The translations under genes and the position numbers were made by a program. The notes below the pieces were generated by a model that saw only the letters and a list, made by a program, of their open reading frames with translations, was not told where the DNA came from and ran no database searches. Shown here piece after piece: positions 9,207-19,621 of a DNA stretch of 64,000 nt; positions within the stretch are counted from its first letter, which is position 1, and the number at the start of each line of letters is the position of its first letter. Source of the DNA: Cytidiella melzeri (lineage: Eukaryota; Basidiomycota; Agaricomycetes; Polyporales; Irpicaceae); the NCBI GenBank assembly GCA_022592445.1, contig JABYQR010000190.1, forward strand, positions 1 through 64,000, written 5' to 3'.

Positions 9207-10898
9207 ATTTGTCGATACGTCCCGGGCTCTTTTGCCTTATCCACTAGACAATTGGATCTCCTCGGATTGAAGTCAATCACCGCCGCCGCTCCCGTATACA
9301 CAGGTCGCAGGACATCGCTCTGGTTCACAGAGGTTAGGGTGTACGTGTCTCTTCTGTCATCCCCTACATATCCAATCTGAGCGCGTTCAATCCCCAGCGG
9401 TTCATTGCTATAGATGCGCGATAGCGCATCAGCAAGGATATTTGTTTCCCCCGGTATGTAACATATTTCAAAATCAAACTCATTGAGGATGTCCAGCCAT
9501 CGATGCTGACGAGGCGACAAGTTCTTTTGATTCAGAATGTGCTCAAGTGCCTTGTGGTCGGTGCATATCCGGAATTGTGCTCCATGTAGCAGCAGTCGGA
9601 ATCGCTTCAGGGATTCGATTATGGCGAGTAACTCCTGTTCGTGCACCGGATAGTTTTGTTGAGCCAAGTCAAATTTCCCGACCAGAAGCTTACAACTCGA
9701 GCCTTGTGGATGTCGTTCCCTTGGCTAACATATCCACTTGCCCCGGTGAGCGACGCGTCAGTTACAAGGTTGATGGTCTCAGCGTTAGGTGAGTAACCGA
9801 GTGCAACTCGATGGTGATTGCGCCATTTATGCACGATGTCTTTTATCTGTTCGAACTCGCGCTGATGAGTTTCTCTCCATTCCCAATTTCTGGTTGCGCC
9901 TGTTATAGGTGCCAGTACCCCCATAGGAATCCGGATCCCTTCACAATCTGGCGCGAGAAACCCAACAGCCCCGAGAAACTGCTCAAGAGTCCCTTATTGG
10001 TTGGTGTTTTCCAGTTGATCACCGAGTCAACCTTATGAGGATCCATTGCAATCCCCTTATTGTCGATTATATGGCCCAAAACTTTCAAGTTCGAGGCGAA
10101 GAAGTTCATCTTATCCGGCCCAAGGTAAAATTTCTCCCTTCGCAATACCTCAAACACCAACCTGATATGCTTCAGGTGATCCTTGATTGAGTCCGAATAT
10201 ATCACAATGTCGTCCAGGTATACGTCCATGAACACTCCGATATACGGTGCAAAGATGTGATTCATAACCGTCTGGTAAGTCGCGGGTCCGTTACAATCCC
10301 CTTGTTGGAGTACCAAACTCTCCATAGTGCCGTCAGGTGTGTTAAAAATTGTTCGACCTACGTGCTCGGGCACAATTCTTATCTGTTTGTAAGCATCTTT
10401 TCCGTCTATCAGACTGCAATACTTGTGTCTGACTACGTTTCACAGAATCCCATCAATATCAGGAAGAGGTGCTGCCAATTTCCGCATGTTTGCATTCTGC
10501 TGCCGAAGATCGAACACTGTTCTCAATCGCAACTGTCCGTCTTCTCGAGCCGGTATAGGTATCAGAAGCATTAGCAAGGCGTTGGTACCCGAGGCAACTC
10601 GCCATTGCCCACTATCAAGGTATGCCTGCTTCTTTTCTCTCCATAGCGGTTTCAGCGCTTCGGGACATTTTGAAGGTCGCCACGAATACACCTTGCTCTC
10701 GTCAATCAAAGGGATCGTGTGGTTGATTGCTCGTAGCAGAGGTAATTCAGCTCTTGCTGCGTCCTGACATAAGTCCGCTGCCTCTCCTGCTAATTGTTTC
10801 CGCAATATCTCTAGCTCGCCCTCGAATATCTCGGCAGCAGAGGACTCGATAACTTCAATCTCCTCTGCCTCCAACGGTAGAGGTTCCGCTGATCCCAC
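9207..10898 (-). pseudogene. Gypsy-2 reverse transcriptase / RNase H, frameshifted
   Basis: Four overlapping minus-strand frames carry successive parts of one polyprotein: the RT N-terminal part (10898-10440; the motif NHTIPLIDESKVY is typical), the RT palm with YLDDIVIY (10373-9903), the connection (9924-9619) and RNase H with TDHKALEHIL then ADALSR (9667-9207). The frame changes near 10400, 9910 and 9660 mean that it cannot make a full protein. Closely related in sequence to the Gypsy-3 RT, hence the same clade. Confidence 0.8.
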
Positions 10899-12030
10899 TG
10901 CTATCCTAGTAGGATTTAACGCAATGGCCAGCTTATGTTGAAATATAAAAGGTGTGCCTAGAATTGCGTCATAGTTGTCGAGGTTGACTACATCGAAACA
11001 TCGTTTACAGTGGATCCTGATACTCGAAGTCTACATTGGTGCCGAAGATTATCTTTGACCTTGACCCATGCACCGCTAGTTGTACAGGTAAAGGTTTTGC
11101 TAGTATTTCCTTTCGGAGGTGGAGCTGATCAACTATGGTGGTAGACAGGAAATCAGCCATCGAACCCGTGTCGAGCAGAGCCTTGATAGGTTTACCGTTG
11201 ATCTTTACGGTCACTACCAGAGGTTTTGGCAATCTCCTACTGAAGTCCTTCGCGCGCATGGCGTTGCGCTCGATTGTCTGGTTCGGTACGTTAGTTTTCT
11301 TTCCTTTCGACTTAGTATTGATTGCACCCAATAATAGATGCTGCGTCGTCCGCGCCCTCCGGTTGTTGCAATATTGTGCTGCTTCCTCCCGTTGTCGGTC
11401 AATAAACGCATTGGGATTAAAGGTGCGTTGCCGGACCTCCTCGTGTGTGACTAACATGGGCTGTGGATTGTTTCGCAGTGTTATGAGGTATCCACAAGGA
11501 TGAGGCGCGACTGACACTGGGTCGCTATTGTTCTTGTAATTCCCCCTGGCCCATAGTGCGCTGGTGAAACAAACTCTCAACCAGTGAACCACAGGATGAG
11601 GTCCATCATTCTCATCTGTATAGAACGGGTATGTGTTGTCGTCGCGTGTCAAAGTCGTAGACACTGATTCCCCCACTCTCCGCAGGTATTCCCCTACGCT
11701 GAAGTCAGGGTTTGCAAGGTCGTCGTACGTAATACGATAGGACTCTGATCCGTTGGATTCTTCGCCCCAATCGATCACTTCGAAGCTCTCCTCGTCAATA
11801 TCGCTCACCTCAAACCTATCACGCTCATTGTCTCCCACTTCGCAAAAGCTGTCAAACAATGTCTTGATGTATTGTCGGGTGTCAGATCGGTGAGCGTGTC
11901 TCCATTCATGAGGATTGTGAGTTTCTGAAACTTGCTGTTGACGGAGATCCACTCGAACTGATGCGACGTGGGCCTCGGCCTTCCTCGCGTTCTCGGCAAG
12001 TTTCTCAAGCCTCCCAAAACTCATGGATGA
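9207..12030 (-). mobile_element. Gypsy-2, front part (protease to RNase H), decayed
   Basis: Minus-strand Ty3/Gypsy pol sequence that stops exactly at the Gypsy-1 3' LTR. The coding sense resumes at 46955 on the plus strand: codons on each side of the 5-bp target site (CAAAT at 9211-9207 reverse, CGAAT at 46950-46954) join in frame. The 5' end (gag, LTR) is missing: at about 12025-12100 it abuts Gypsy-3 head to head. Confidence 0.8.
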
Positions 12031-12126
12031 CGCATTGACCTTGGGTGTGCCTAACACACCCAGCCCCTTCGCACAGAGACCTGCGTCCCCAGCACAACCT
12101 GATCCAGACGCATATGTGGATAACAC
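11005..12126 (-). pseudogene. Gypsy-2 gag-end / protease ORF, 5'-truncated
   Basis: A 373-codon frame, of which residues up to about 35 probably derive from the antisense of the neighbouring Gypsy-3 sequence rather than from Gypsy-2. Recognisable: an acidic linker, then an aspartic protease segment near residues 305-360 with the DTGS active-site motif. The frame ends at 11005 and the next pol segment begins at 10898 in another frame, so a frameshift separates protease from RT. No zinc knuckle is seen. Confidence 0.65.
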
Positions 12127-13936
12127 GCGCCAATGGATCGCGGAAGTGATACATCAGGACATTGACCATGACCCGGCTAACCTCCCAATGTTAAACCGTA
12201 ACATAAAGGTCAACATGCCACCCCCGTATGAAGGGGAGGATGATGTGGAAGTATTCGGTCAATGGATCATGAACGTATCCAGATTCTGTTACATGACCAG
12301 GCTAGTTGGAGACGCGTTGGACCACCAGCGTGTGGTCCTGTTGGGAGACATGCTGAAGGGCGAGGCCACGGAATGGTACAACGCGGAACTGCAATCACCT
12401 GAACGAATGAAAAGGAACTGGACGTTCCTGGAGGTGGTATACGCACTTCAGGACCGCTTTGTGCACCAGGCTACCGCACAATTGGCATCCGAACGGTACA
12501 AATCCGTGCAGTTCAAGGAGGCAACCGGAGTAGCTGGTCTAGCAAACAAGTTACTCAAATACTCCGGGAGAATGGTGGAACGGCCGGATGCATACTCCAT
12601 GTGGAAGAAGCTGCAGAGGGAGTTACCTGCCGCAATAGTAACGCCTATGCTGCGGAACCTGCGCATGAACGCCGAGAACTCTACGTTCTCCAACATGGTG
12701 CGAGAAGCACTGGCGATTGAGAACGCAAACAAAGCACTGGACCTTCACCAGAAGCAACGAGATACTAGGAAATCCAAACCCGCACGAACTACTAGGCCAG
12801 AGGCAAATACGATGCCTGGAAATCAGAGCCGAAGGCGAGTGGCCTTCTCGAGGAGTAGCACTCCTAGACCGGGCACAGTCGGCCAGTCAACACCGGGCTC
12901 GACTAGAAACAACGTTGTCAACACAACTACGGCACGTTCTGAGGACAGGCCGGTCAGGAGCGCAAGCAGAGCCATCAGACGTACCGATGGGGGAGTGCGA
13001 AATCCCGTAGCAGGGAGAAGTGGTGGTGATTGTCCGCCAGTTCAGTGCTATGGATGTGGCGGATGGGGCCACGTCAAAACGTCCCCAGAGTGTCCCCTCA
13101 ACAAGGACAACACCTTGCACATGATGGAGGATCAGCCAGAGGGGGCTGAGGAGCAGGAGAGCCACGGCGAACCTCAGGGTGAGGACGACGGCAGTCAGCG
13201 AGACGAACACCTCACAAGTTTTCGGATGACCCAGGACGGTAGTTTGTCCTTTGAAGGGTTGCAGTACGAGGACGGATACCCAGCCAAACTGTTTGATGAG
13301 TACGACCAGTACTCTGACAAAGATACGCAAGAACAGATGCTGGCCATGCGAGTAATCGAGTACAATGAGGTGGATGGGAACGAGGGTTCCCAAGAACGCC
13401 TCGCTGCCATGCGGGACAACAAGGTGCAGTGGACAGAGATAAGGGTCACCTCACAAGCTAGGCCACGGCCTTCAGTTCACGCTAAGTGTATAACAATACA
13501 CGGAGAGGTCAATGGACTGAAAGGGAAGATTTTTCTTGACTCGGGATTGTCTATCAACGCAATCAGCCCGTCGTTTGACACCGTGGCAAACGTCACCGCA
13601 TTCCCACTGGAGAAGCGTATGGGTCTACAGCTGGGGTGTGTGGGCAGTCGATCAAAGATCAACTACGGGGTCCAGGTCAACCTGAAGATGGGAGAGGTAT
13701 CACACAATACCTACTTAGATGTCGTAAACATCGCTCACTATGACATGATCCTGGGGATACCCTTCCTGCAGGCGAACACGGTGAAGGTGAATTTCACATC
13801 ACGTGAGGTATACGTGGCTAACGCCCTGGTACCTGCGCTGAAGGGGGAGGAGATTACGATGTGGAAGGCTGGGCGAAAGGTAATTGTACCTGGTGATGGA
13901 AAACCGCAGGGAAAGGATGGCAAGCCATCCGAATGA
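12023..13936 (+). CDS. Gypsy-3 Gag-protease ORF
   Basis: 637 codons. Capsid-like region about residues 60-240 (PPPYEGEDDVEVFGQW is a typical start), basic linker, one CCHC knuckle (CYGCGGWGHVKTSPEC, about residues 343-358), an acidic linker, then a protease with FLDSGLS near residue 510 and ILGIPFL near 570. The stop overlaps the next ORF as ATGA at 13933-13936. A GGGAAAG heptamer in the right phase lies at 13909-13915, so either -1 frameshifting or re-initiation could link the two ORFs. The first ~20 residues are doubtful because the 5' boundary lies in this stretch. Confidence 0.75.
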   Translation: MDDALTLGVPNTPSPFAQRPASPAQPDPDAYVDNTRQWIAEVIHQDIDHDPANLPMLNRNIKVNMPPPYEGEDDVEVFGQWIMNVSRFCYMTRLVGDALDHQRVVLLGDMLKGEATEWYNAELQSPERMKRNWTFLEVVYALQDRFVHQATAQLASERYKSVQFKEATGVAGLANKLLKYSGRMVERPDAYSMWKKLQRELPAAIVTPMLRNLRMNAENSTFSNMVREALAIENANKALDLHQKQRDTRKSKPARTTRPEANTMPGNQSRRRVAFSRSSTPRPGTVGQSTPGSTRNNVVNTTTARSEDRPVRSASRAIRRTDGGVRNPVAGRSGGDCPPVQCYGCGGWGHVKTSPECPLNKDNTLHMMEDQPEGAEEQESHGEPQGEDDGSQRDEHLTSFRMTQDGSLSFEGLQYEDGYPAKLFDEYDQYSDKDTQEQMLAMRVIEYNEVDGNEGSQERLAAMRDNKVQWTEIRVTSQARPRPSVHAKCITIHGEVNGLKGKIFLDSGLSINAISPSFDTVANVTAFPLEKRMGLQLGCVGSRSKINYGVQVNLKMGEVSHNTYLDVVNIAHYDMILGIPFLQANTVKVNFTSREVYVANALVPALKGEEITMWKAGRKVIVPGDGKPQGKDGKPSE

Positions 13937-15585
13937 CTCGCGGTAGCACAGGTCAGGTCGGGAAGCATAGCCTAAAGGGAAGCTCGACTCAGACGATATA
14001 CCCAACGTCTTCCCGGCAACTAGACTCTGGTAGTCTTAACGATAACAAAGCAGCTGTATTTGTACAGGATAAACAACAAAAGCAGTTCTCGAAGAGTGAC
14101 ATTCCGCGATTGAGAGCGCGGTGGCTCTCCGAGTATAAGGACATCATGTCTGGAGTACCGGAGGTGTTACCTCCCTTCTGTGAAATCAATCACTCGATAC
14201 CTTTAATTGATGAGAAAAAGGTATACAGGTACCACCTACCTAGATGCCCGGATGCGCTCAAACCACAGTTGATCAACAAAATCAACCGGTATGAGCGTTC
14301 GGGATGGTGGATACCCACCAACGTGCCACAGGCAATGCTGATGATGTGCCTACCAAAGCGAGACGGTAAATTGCGAACCGTATTCAATTGCAGACAGAGG
14401 AATGATAACACAATTCACGATGTGTCCCCATTCCCGGACCAGGAGCAAATCCGAATGGATGTGGCTCATGCCCCGTACAGGTCGAAGATCGACCTCTCCG
14501 ATGCCTACGAGCAGATTCGAGTGGCTGTTGACAATGTCTGGAAGACTGCATTCTCCACCGTATATGGAACCATGTTGAGCAACGTCATGCAGCAGGGTGA
14601 CTGCAATGCTCCGTCGACGTTCCAAAGGCTAATGGTGTATATCTTCCGCGATGATATTGGGAAGTACATACACGTGTACCTGGATGATATTTTCATCTTC
14701 TCGATGAGTATCGAGGATCATGAAAATCACCTAGGCATATGCCTCCGGAAATTGCGGGAGGCCAAACTCTACCTAAAGAACGTGAAAGTCCTGCTGTATG
14801 CACAGTCCATGGAGTGCCTAGGCCACTTGATCGACAACAAGGGGCTGCACGCTGACTCGGACAAGATGGCTAAGGTCCGAAACTGGAGAACACCACGAGA
14901 CTATGGTGATATTCAACGATTTCTGGGCCTAGTACAATATTTGGCCAACTTTATGCCTGATGTCTCAATGTTTACGGGCCCGTTGGCGGAAATCACCAGG
15001 AATGGACATTTCTTTGAGTGGCGGCCGCTACACCAGAAGTGCTTCGAATCAATAAAGCAGTTAGCATGTAAGAGGCCGATCCTACGACCAATCGACCCCA
15101 GCACGGGTAAACCAATCTGGTTGATCTGTGACGCCTCGACATATGGGGTGGGGGCCGTCTACGGTCAGGGACCTGAGTGGCAAACATGCAGGCCGGCCGG
15201 ATTCATGTCGAAGAAGTTTACGGCTGCACAACATGCCTACCGCGTGTTTGAGACGGAAACACTTGCTATCCTGGAGGCTCTCCTGAAATGGGAGGATAAA
15301 CTTCTAGGATATCGGATCAACATCGTGACGGACCACGAGGCTCTGAAATTCTTCAAGATGCAGGCGCGATTGTCGCCGAGACAATCTTGTTGGATGGGAT
15401 TCTTTGAAAGATTCAACTATGAGATCCAGTACGTTGCAGGAGAGCTGAACAGGGTTGCGTACTGCCTGTCCAGGTATTACGAGAACGACCGACACAACGA
15501 ACATCACACATACAATGAGTTTGTCAACGCGGACGTTCGGTTCGATCCAGAGGGAGAGGAACTCCCAATTGAACGTTGCTCGTAG
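13933..15585 (+). CDS. Gypsy-3 reverse transcriptase / RNase H ORF
   Basis: 550 codons, -1 frame relative to gag. RT fingers/palm with NHSIPLIDEKKVY, KIDLSDAYEQIRV and the catalytic YLDDIFIF (about residues 252-259). RNase H with CDASTYGVGAVYG and TDHEALKFF, ending in a degraded ALSR motif (AYCLSRYY). The frame stops at 15585, before the integrase, where a full Pol would continue. In the relatives seen here the integrase follows without a stop, so this is probably a truncating mutation. Confidence 0.75.
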   Translation: MTRGSTGQVGKHSLKGSSTQTIYPTSSRQLDSGSLNDNKAAVFVQDKQQKQFSKSDIPRLRARWLSEYKDIMSGVPEVLPPFCEINHSIPLIDEKKVYRYHLPRCPDALKPQLINKINRYERSGWWIPTNVPQAMLMMCLPKRDGKLRTVFNCRQRNDNTIHDVSPFPDQEQIRMDVAHAPYRSKIDLSDAYEQIRVAVDNVWKTAFSTVYGTMLSNVMQQGDCNAPSTFQRLMVYIFRDDIGKYIHVYLDDIFIFSMSIEDHENHLGICLRKLREAKLYLKNVKVLLYAQSMECLGHLIDNKGLHADSDKMAKVRNWRTPRDYGDIQRFLGLVQYLANFMPDVSMFTGPLAEITRNGHFFEWRPLHQKCFESIKQLACKRPILRPIDPSTGKPIWLICDASTYGVGAVYGQGPEWQTCRPAGFMSKKFTAAQHAYRVFETETLAILEALLKWEDKLLGYRINIVTDHEALKFFKMQARLSPRQSCWMGFFERFNYEIQYVAGELNRVAYCLSRYYENDRHNEHHTYNEFVNADVRFDPEGEELPIERCS

Positions 15586-17020
15586 ATAATGAAGCGACGA
15601 ACGGACGTCCAGGATGAACGTCTCGAAGCGCGGCGTGTCATACGAGAAGAGAGGAAGAGCAAACGAAGGAGGCGAGGGAGTTGGAAGAACATCGGGAAGA
15701 TCCTTCCCCAATGATGCCTGACGATGCCGTTGAGCCCCTGCCTGAACAACTTCAAAGAAACGAAGCGTTCTTTGATCGAGTTCTCACAGGATACGCGGAA
15801 GACGCACTGTTCGCAAAGATTGCGAGTGCTGTGGAGCATCATAAAGCCTTCACGGAGGATGGAGGCTTCATATACACAACCAATAGGGCAGATCAACGGG
15901 TATAATGCATACCCAGGGTAAAGATGGGAGAATTGTTGTTAATCGGCATAGTAATCAATAGTGCTCATACCACGATCGGTCACTTTAAACCCAGGAAGAC
16001 CACCGACTACATCCGCAGATGGTATTGGTGGCCATCTATGGGACGGCACATCGCGGAGTTCTGCGCCAGCTGCGGCATTTGCCAGACCACTAAGTCGTCC
16101 GTACAACGACCAGCAGGCTTGCTACACTCCCTTCCGGTACCCAAGTACCCGTGGTGTTCAATCGCGATGGACTTCCTGGGCCAGTTCCCGCGGTCCGAGG
16201 GGTATGATTACCTGTGAGTGGTCGTGTGTCGGTTGACCGTCCAGTCACACCTCATACCGGTCACCACTACCATTATGGCCTCCAAACTTGCATGGCTATG
16301 TGTCAAGGAGATCTCAGGCTACATGGACTTGCCGAGTCCATTGTGTCTGATCGGGACTCCAAGTTTACCTCTGCATTTTGGAAGGAGGTGCACTGTCTCC
16401 TGGGGACCCGGCTGTTGATGTCCACGGCATTCCATCCACAGACAGACGGGCTCACAGAACGCATCAATTGGTCAATATTGCAAATGCTGAGGTCCATGGT
16501 TCAACCGGACCAGACTGACTGGGTAAAACAATTACCTATGCTCGAGTTTGCGCTGAACTCCGCATCCAGTGAGACAACAGGGTTCGCCCTGTTTGAGCTC
16601 TTACAGAGTAACCTACCGCGGATAGTACGTGCTGTTCCTGACAGCAGATTGCCAGGGGTGAAACAGTTCGTAGAGATGGTGCTCGAGAACCTGGAGATTG
16701 CTCACAGCTACATCATCAAAAGTAGGGTCTCTCAGACCCACTACGCAAACAACGCTCGGCGTGACGAGAACTTGAGAAAGGGTGTCAACTCACCCATACG
16801 TGAAGGAGACAAGGTGTACCTGTCTACAGACAGACTGAACCTGCCTAAGAGGAGAGCCAAGAAGTTGCTCCCGAGGTTCACGGGCCGTATGTTGTACTGG
16901 AGGCTCGCCTGGCGACATCCAATTACAAGCTGGATTTACCGGAGGACCTTCATTGTAGGCGGATACACCCGGTGTTCCACATCAGTCGTCTCCGTCAACA
17001 CGAGCCGAACGACGAAGTGA
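15586..17020 (+). pseudogene. Gypsy-3 integrase, broken
   Basis: Fragments in several frames: linker (15681-15905), zinc finger with H and then CASCGICQ (15924-16217), the first catalytic region SIAMDFLGQF, an in-frame stop at 16215-16217, then the core end with SDRDSKFTSAFW and the Glu-containing QTDGLTER motif (16214-17020). Several frame changes make a functional integrase unlikely. Confidence 0.75.
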
Positions 17021-17262
17021 TGTTCCCACATCGTGAGGTCAACGTCTACTATGACCTGGGAACACCGAAAGACACAGAATGGGTAGTTGACGAGATCGTC
17101 GCTCACCGGGGGAGGGGCAGGAACATACAGTTCCTTGTACGATGGAACCTAGGCGATGAGACATGGGAACCGCTGGCGCACGTCGACAATTTGACAGCGT
17201 TGGACGAGTATTTAGAGGTCCAGGGTGCCAGAACAGTTGCTGACTTAAGGTCGGCAAACTAG
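16972..17262 (+). CDS. Gypsy-3 C-terminal chromodomain (ORF fragment)
   Basis: 96 codons beginning at the FHISRLR motif that follows the GPY/F module, then a chromodomain (EWVVDEIVAHRGRGR, FLVRWNLGDETWEP). It is a fragment of the pol polyprotein in a frame different from the preceding integrase piece, not an independent gene. Confidence 0.7.
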   Translation: MFHISRLRQHEPNDEVMFPHREVNVYYDLGTPKDTEWVVDEIVAHRGRGRNIQFLVRWNLGDETWEPLAHVDNLTALDEYLEVQGARTVADLRSAN

Positions 17263-17768
17263 GCCACCGCTGAGACAAAAGGAAACGTAGATTAGATGGA
17301 CATGTAGATTAGATTACCCAGAACCGTAGATTAGAGTAGGCGCCTGATGAGCGGCGATCTGCGGCACAACAGCGCTGGCACTTGGAAGGCGATCAAAGAT
17401 CGACCATGGTCATTTTTCTGTTTCTTTTCTCTCTCTCTCTCTCTCTTTTTCCCTCTCTCTCTCTCTCTTCTCTCTCTCTCTCCCAATCCCACTTTCACAG
17501 TCCTATTACCAGGTCGACACTGACCTCCATACCTGTCACACCACGCTCTCCAATGTCGCAGAGCGCAGCTCGAACGTTGCGTTGACGTGAACGGGAACCG
17601 TCGCGGTCCCCATCACGCTCTTCGGAGGGAGCACGCTCCCATAGAAAACCTAGCAGGTCAAAGCGTTGTCAGACGGAGGACTTAATGTCCTGGGTATACG
17701 CAGCGAACCTGTCCGTGGTTCTACATGACAGGGCCTGCGATATGTGCAAGGACTGGTTGGTCCACCGA
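17263..17768. other. Unassigned spacer after Gypsy-3
   Basis: Contains three copies of GTAGATTAGA near 17288, 17306 and 17330, a CT-rich microsatellite, and no convincing ORF. It could include the decayed 3' LTR of Gypsy-3, but no partner repeat is visible. Confidence 0.5.
17421..17483 (+). repeat. (CT)n microsatellite
   Basis: About 60 bp of almost pure CT dinucleotides with short T- and C-rich interruptions. Confidence 0.9.
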
Positions 17769-18351
17769 TGAGACACTTAGTCACGCTTCAAACTAAGAAC
17801 AACCTTAAAGACAACACAACCACCCACGAAGTGGCAATAGAAGTGTAAAGGTGTGGAAGCGCGGAAGTGTTAAAGTGTGCGAGGTGGTCTTAGAGTCCTA
17901 GTTTTACCTGTGCTAAAAAGAGCGACAAGGTTTATGATAAAGTGTATGCGCAGGGAGATAGGCGGGCAACTACCACGCGTATCGCGGGTAAAAAGGCAAG
18001 TTGGTGCGGTGAAAGCGAAAGAGTTATAGCGCGGCTCAAAGAGAACGCGCGGGAGACGTCGCGACTTGTAGTAAGATGGCGCGCGGAGAGACACGGATGG
18101 AAAACGCAGGCGCAATAAGAATCTCGAACACAAAACGCGGTTGCTGGTGAAGATGAAGAAGTCGCTGTAAAACGCAGGCGCAGTGAAAGTGAACGCAGTA
18201 AGCTCGACGCAGTGAAGGTGAAACGCAACGCAGTAACGCAGTAAAATAACGCAGTGAAAAGCAAACGCAGTATAACAAAGCCAAAGGAACCGTAAGAGAA
18301 AGATAAACTAATGGAGCGCGAGCCGCAGAATAAGGCTATGTGAGATAGCAG

Positions 18352-18879
18352 TCAATTTGACTCGACAGACTGCGCGCGGGGGCGGTAGTGTAGAACAACA
18401 CTCCCCGAGCGGCGATGCGTATTGCAGGCGAATGCGTGGCCAACGACGACGTCGGTAGAGCTGGTAAGATTGAACTGCACTAGTTCGCACTCGTGGTCCT
18501 TGCCCTCAAAGTCTGGTGACAGCCAACAAGCTGGGTGCGGCGCGCGCGGGCGATCGCAGTTGAGCGGGACGAAAGGTCCTGAACGTAGGGGGATTGGGTG
18601 GTCGCTCTGGGTGTCGCAATAGGAACAGTTATCAAGCGAGTCCGCGACAGAGGCGACGGACGACGCTGGCGAGGGTGATTTAGGGGTAGATCTCTCAGGG
18701 GAGACCGTAGGCGCTGCTGAGGGTTCTGGCGGCGGCGTGGGCGCGGGGATGATGGGGTAACGGCGTAGAACCTCGCGCGGGCGCGGGCGGTAAGGGCAGC
18801 AACCGTCGGGTAGGTGGGGAACGGTGGGACAGTAGCGGCAGACTCGAGGCGGGTTGTCGTTGGTAGACGCAGCTGACAT
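18352..18879 (-). CDS. 175-codon arm ORF, left copy
   Basis: Starts MSAASTND and has CRYC near residue 14 and CSYC near residue 80, then scattered Cys/His, with a Pro/Ser-rich middle (residues 45-75). It resembles no family I can name; the paired CxxC motifs hint at zinc binding. It lies about 150 nt downstream of an outward TATA box (19031-19040, minus strand). The matching ORF in the other arm keeps the same length despite about eleven residue changes, which suggests that it is or was translated. Confidence 0.55.
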   Translation of the reverse strand: MSAASTNDNPPRVCRYCPTVPHLPDGCCPYRPRPREVLRRYPIIPAPTPPPEPSAAPTVSPERSTPKSPSPASSVASVADSLDNCSYCDTQSDHPIPLRSGPFVPLNCDRPRAPHPACWLSPDFEGKDHECELVQFNLTSSTDVVVGHAFACNTHRRSGSVVLHYRPRAQSVESN

Positions 18880-19030
18880 AAGCGGGAAAGAAGTCGCAGT
18901 GAGACAACGCAGAAGAAGCTATGGCTATGGACGCAAAGAGACTCCCTCGACGCGAACGCAAAGCGTAAAGTGAACTCTGGAAACTGGGGTGGGGATTGAT
19001 TGATCTTTTTTACGCAGTACAAGCAACACC

Positions 19031-19040
19031 TTTTTATATA
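19031..19040 (-). promoter_or_regulatory. Outward TATA box, left arm
   Basis: TATATAAAAA on the minus strand, at the mirror position of the right-arm box, upstream of the left-arm ORF. Confidence 0.6.
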
Positions 19041-19621
19041 CCCTAAAGACCCTCTCCTAAACCTTTCCTTCTATGTCCTAAGGCCAAACGCGAGAGCGAG
19101 GAAACATGGTGGCAGAATACTTCCGTCTGCGGAGGCAAAATGTCCAGCGAGTCGACGCCCGGCGGGACACAGCGTTGGTCGACGCGGCATAGCGGCGCGC
19201 GCCCTTGCGCTGAAAAGGCGCCAACCGTCGCGAGCAGGTGATGAGGCGCTGCCCAGGAGTTGCACAGCGTGGCGTGATAGGAGTCTTCCTGAAACGGGGT
19301 TCGCGCGTCAAGTTTCTTCTACCGTTGGTCCGACCCGCGTCTGAAACACTTGGTGGCTGACCGGCCCATGCTCTGATGCAAAAGGGGCGTGTCTGTGTGT
19401 CAGAGTTCGGTGCGATTCCTCGGCCTCGGATGTTTCTGGCGCGTTGCTGCTCCTTGTCAAGTCCTCGGATCCTCGGTGAACTCCCCGTGACCTCGGTGGA
19501 CTCCTCGTGCCCGTGACGCTGGGCAAGTGGAGGGATTTGCCGCTCAGGATGACGCGGGCCGCGCAAATGGCGGGCTGCTGCCGGGTCTCCGCGCCTAGCC
19601 GATTTCCGGGCGTATCACCAA

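Larger units (their letters stand above)
12023..17262 (+). mobile_element. Gypsy-3: Ty3/Gypsy chromovirus, LTRs not recognised
   Basis: Plus-strand gag-protease, RT-RNase H, broken integrase and chromodomain in the usual order. No LTR pair could be seen on either side. The 5' side collides with Gypsy-2 near 12025-12100, and the 3' side runs into unassigned sequence before the inverted-arm element. It is older than Gypsy-1. Confidence 0.8.
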
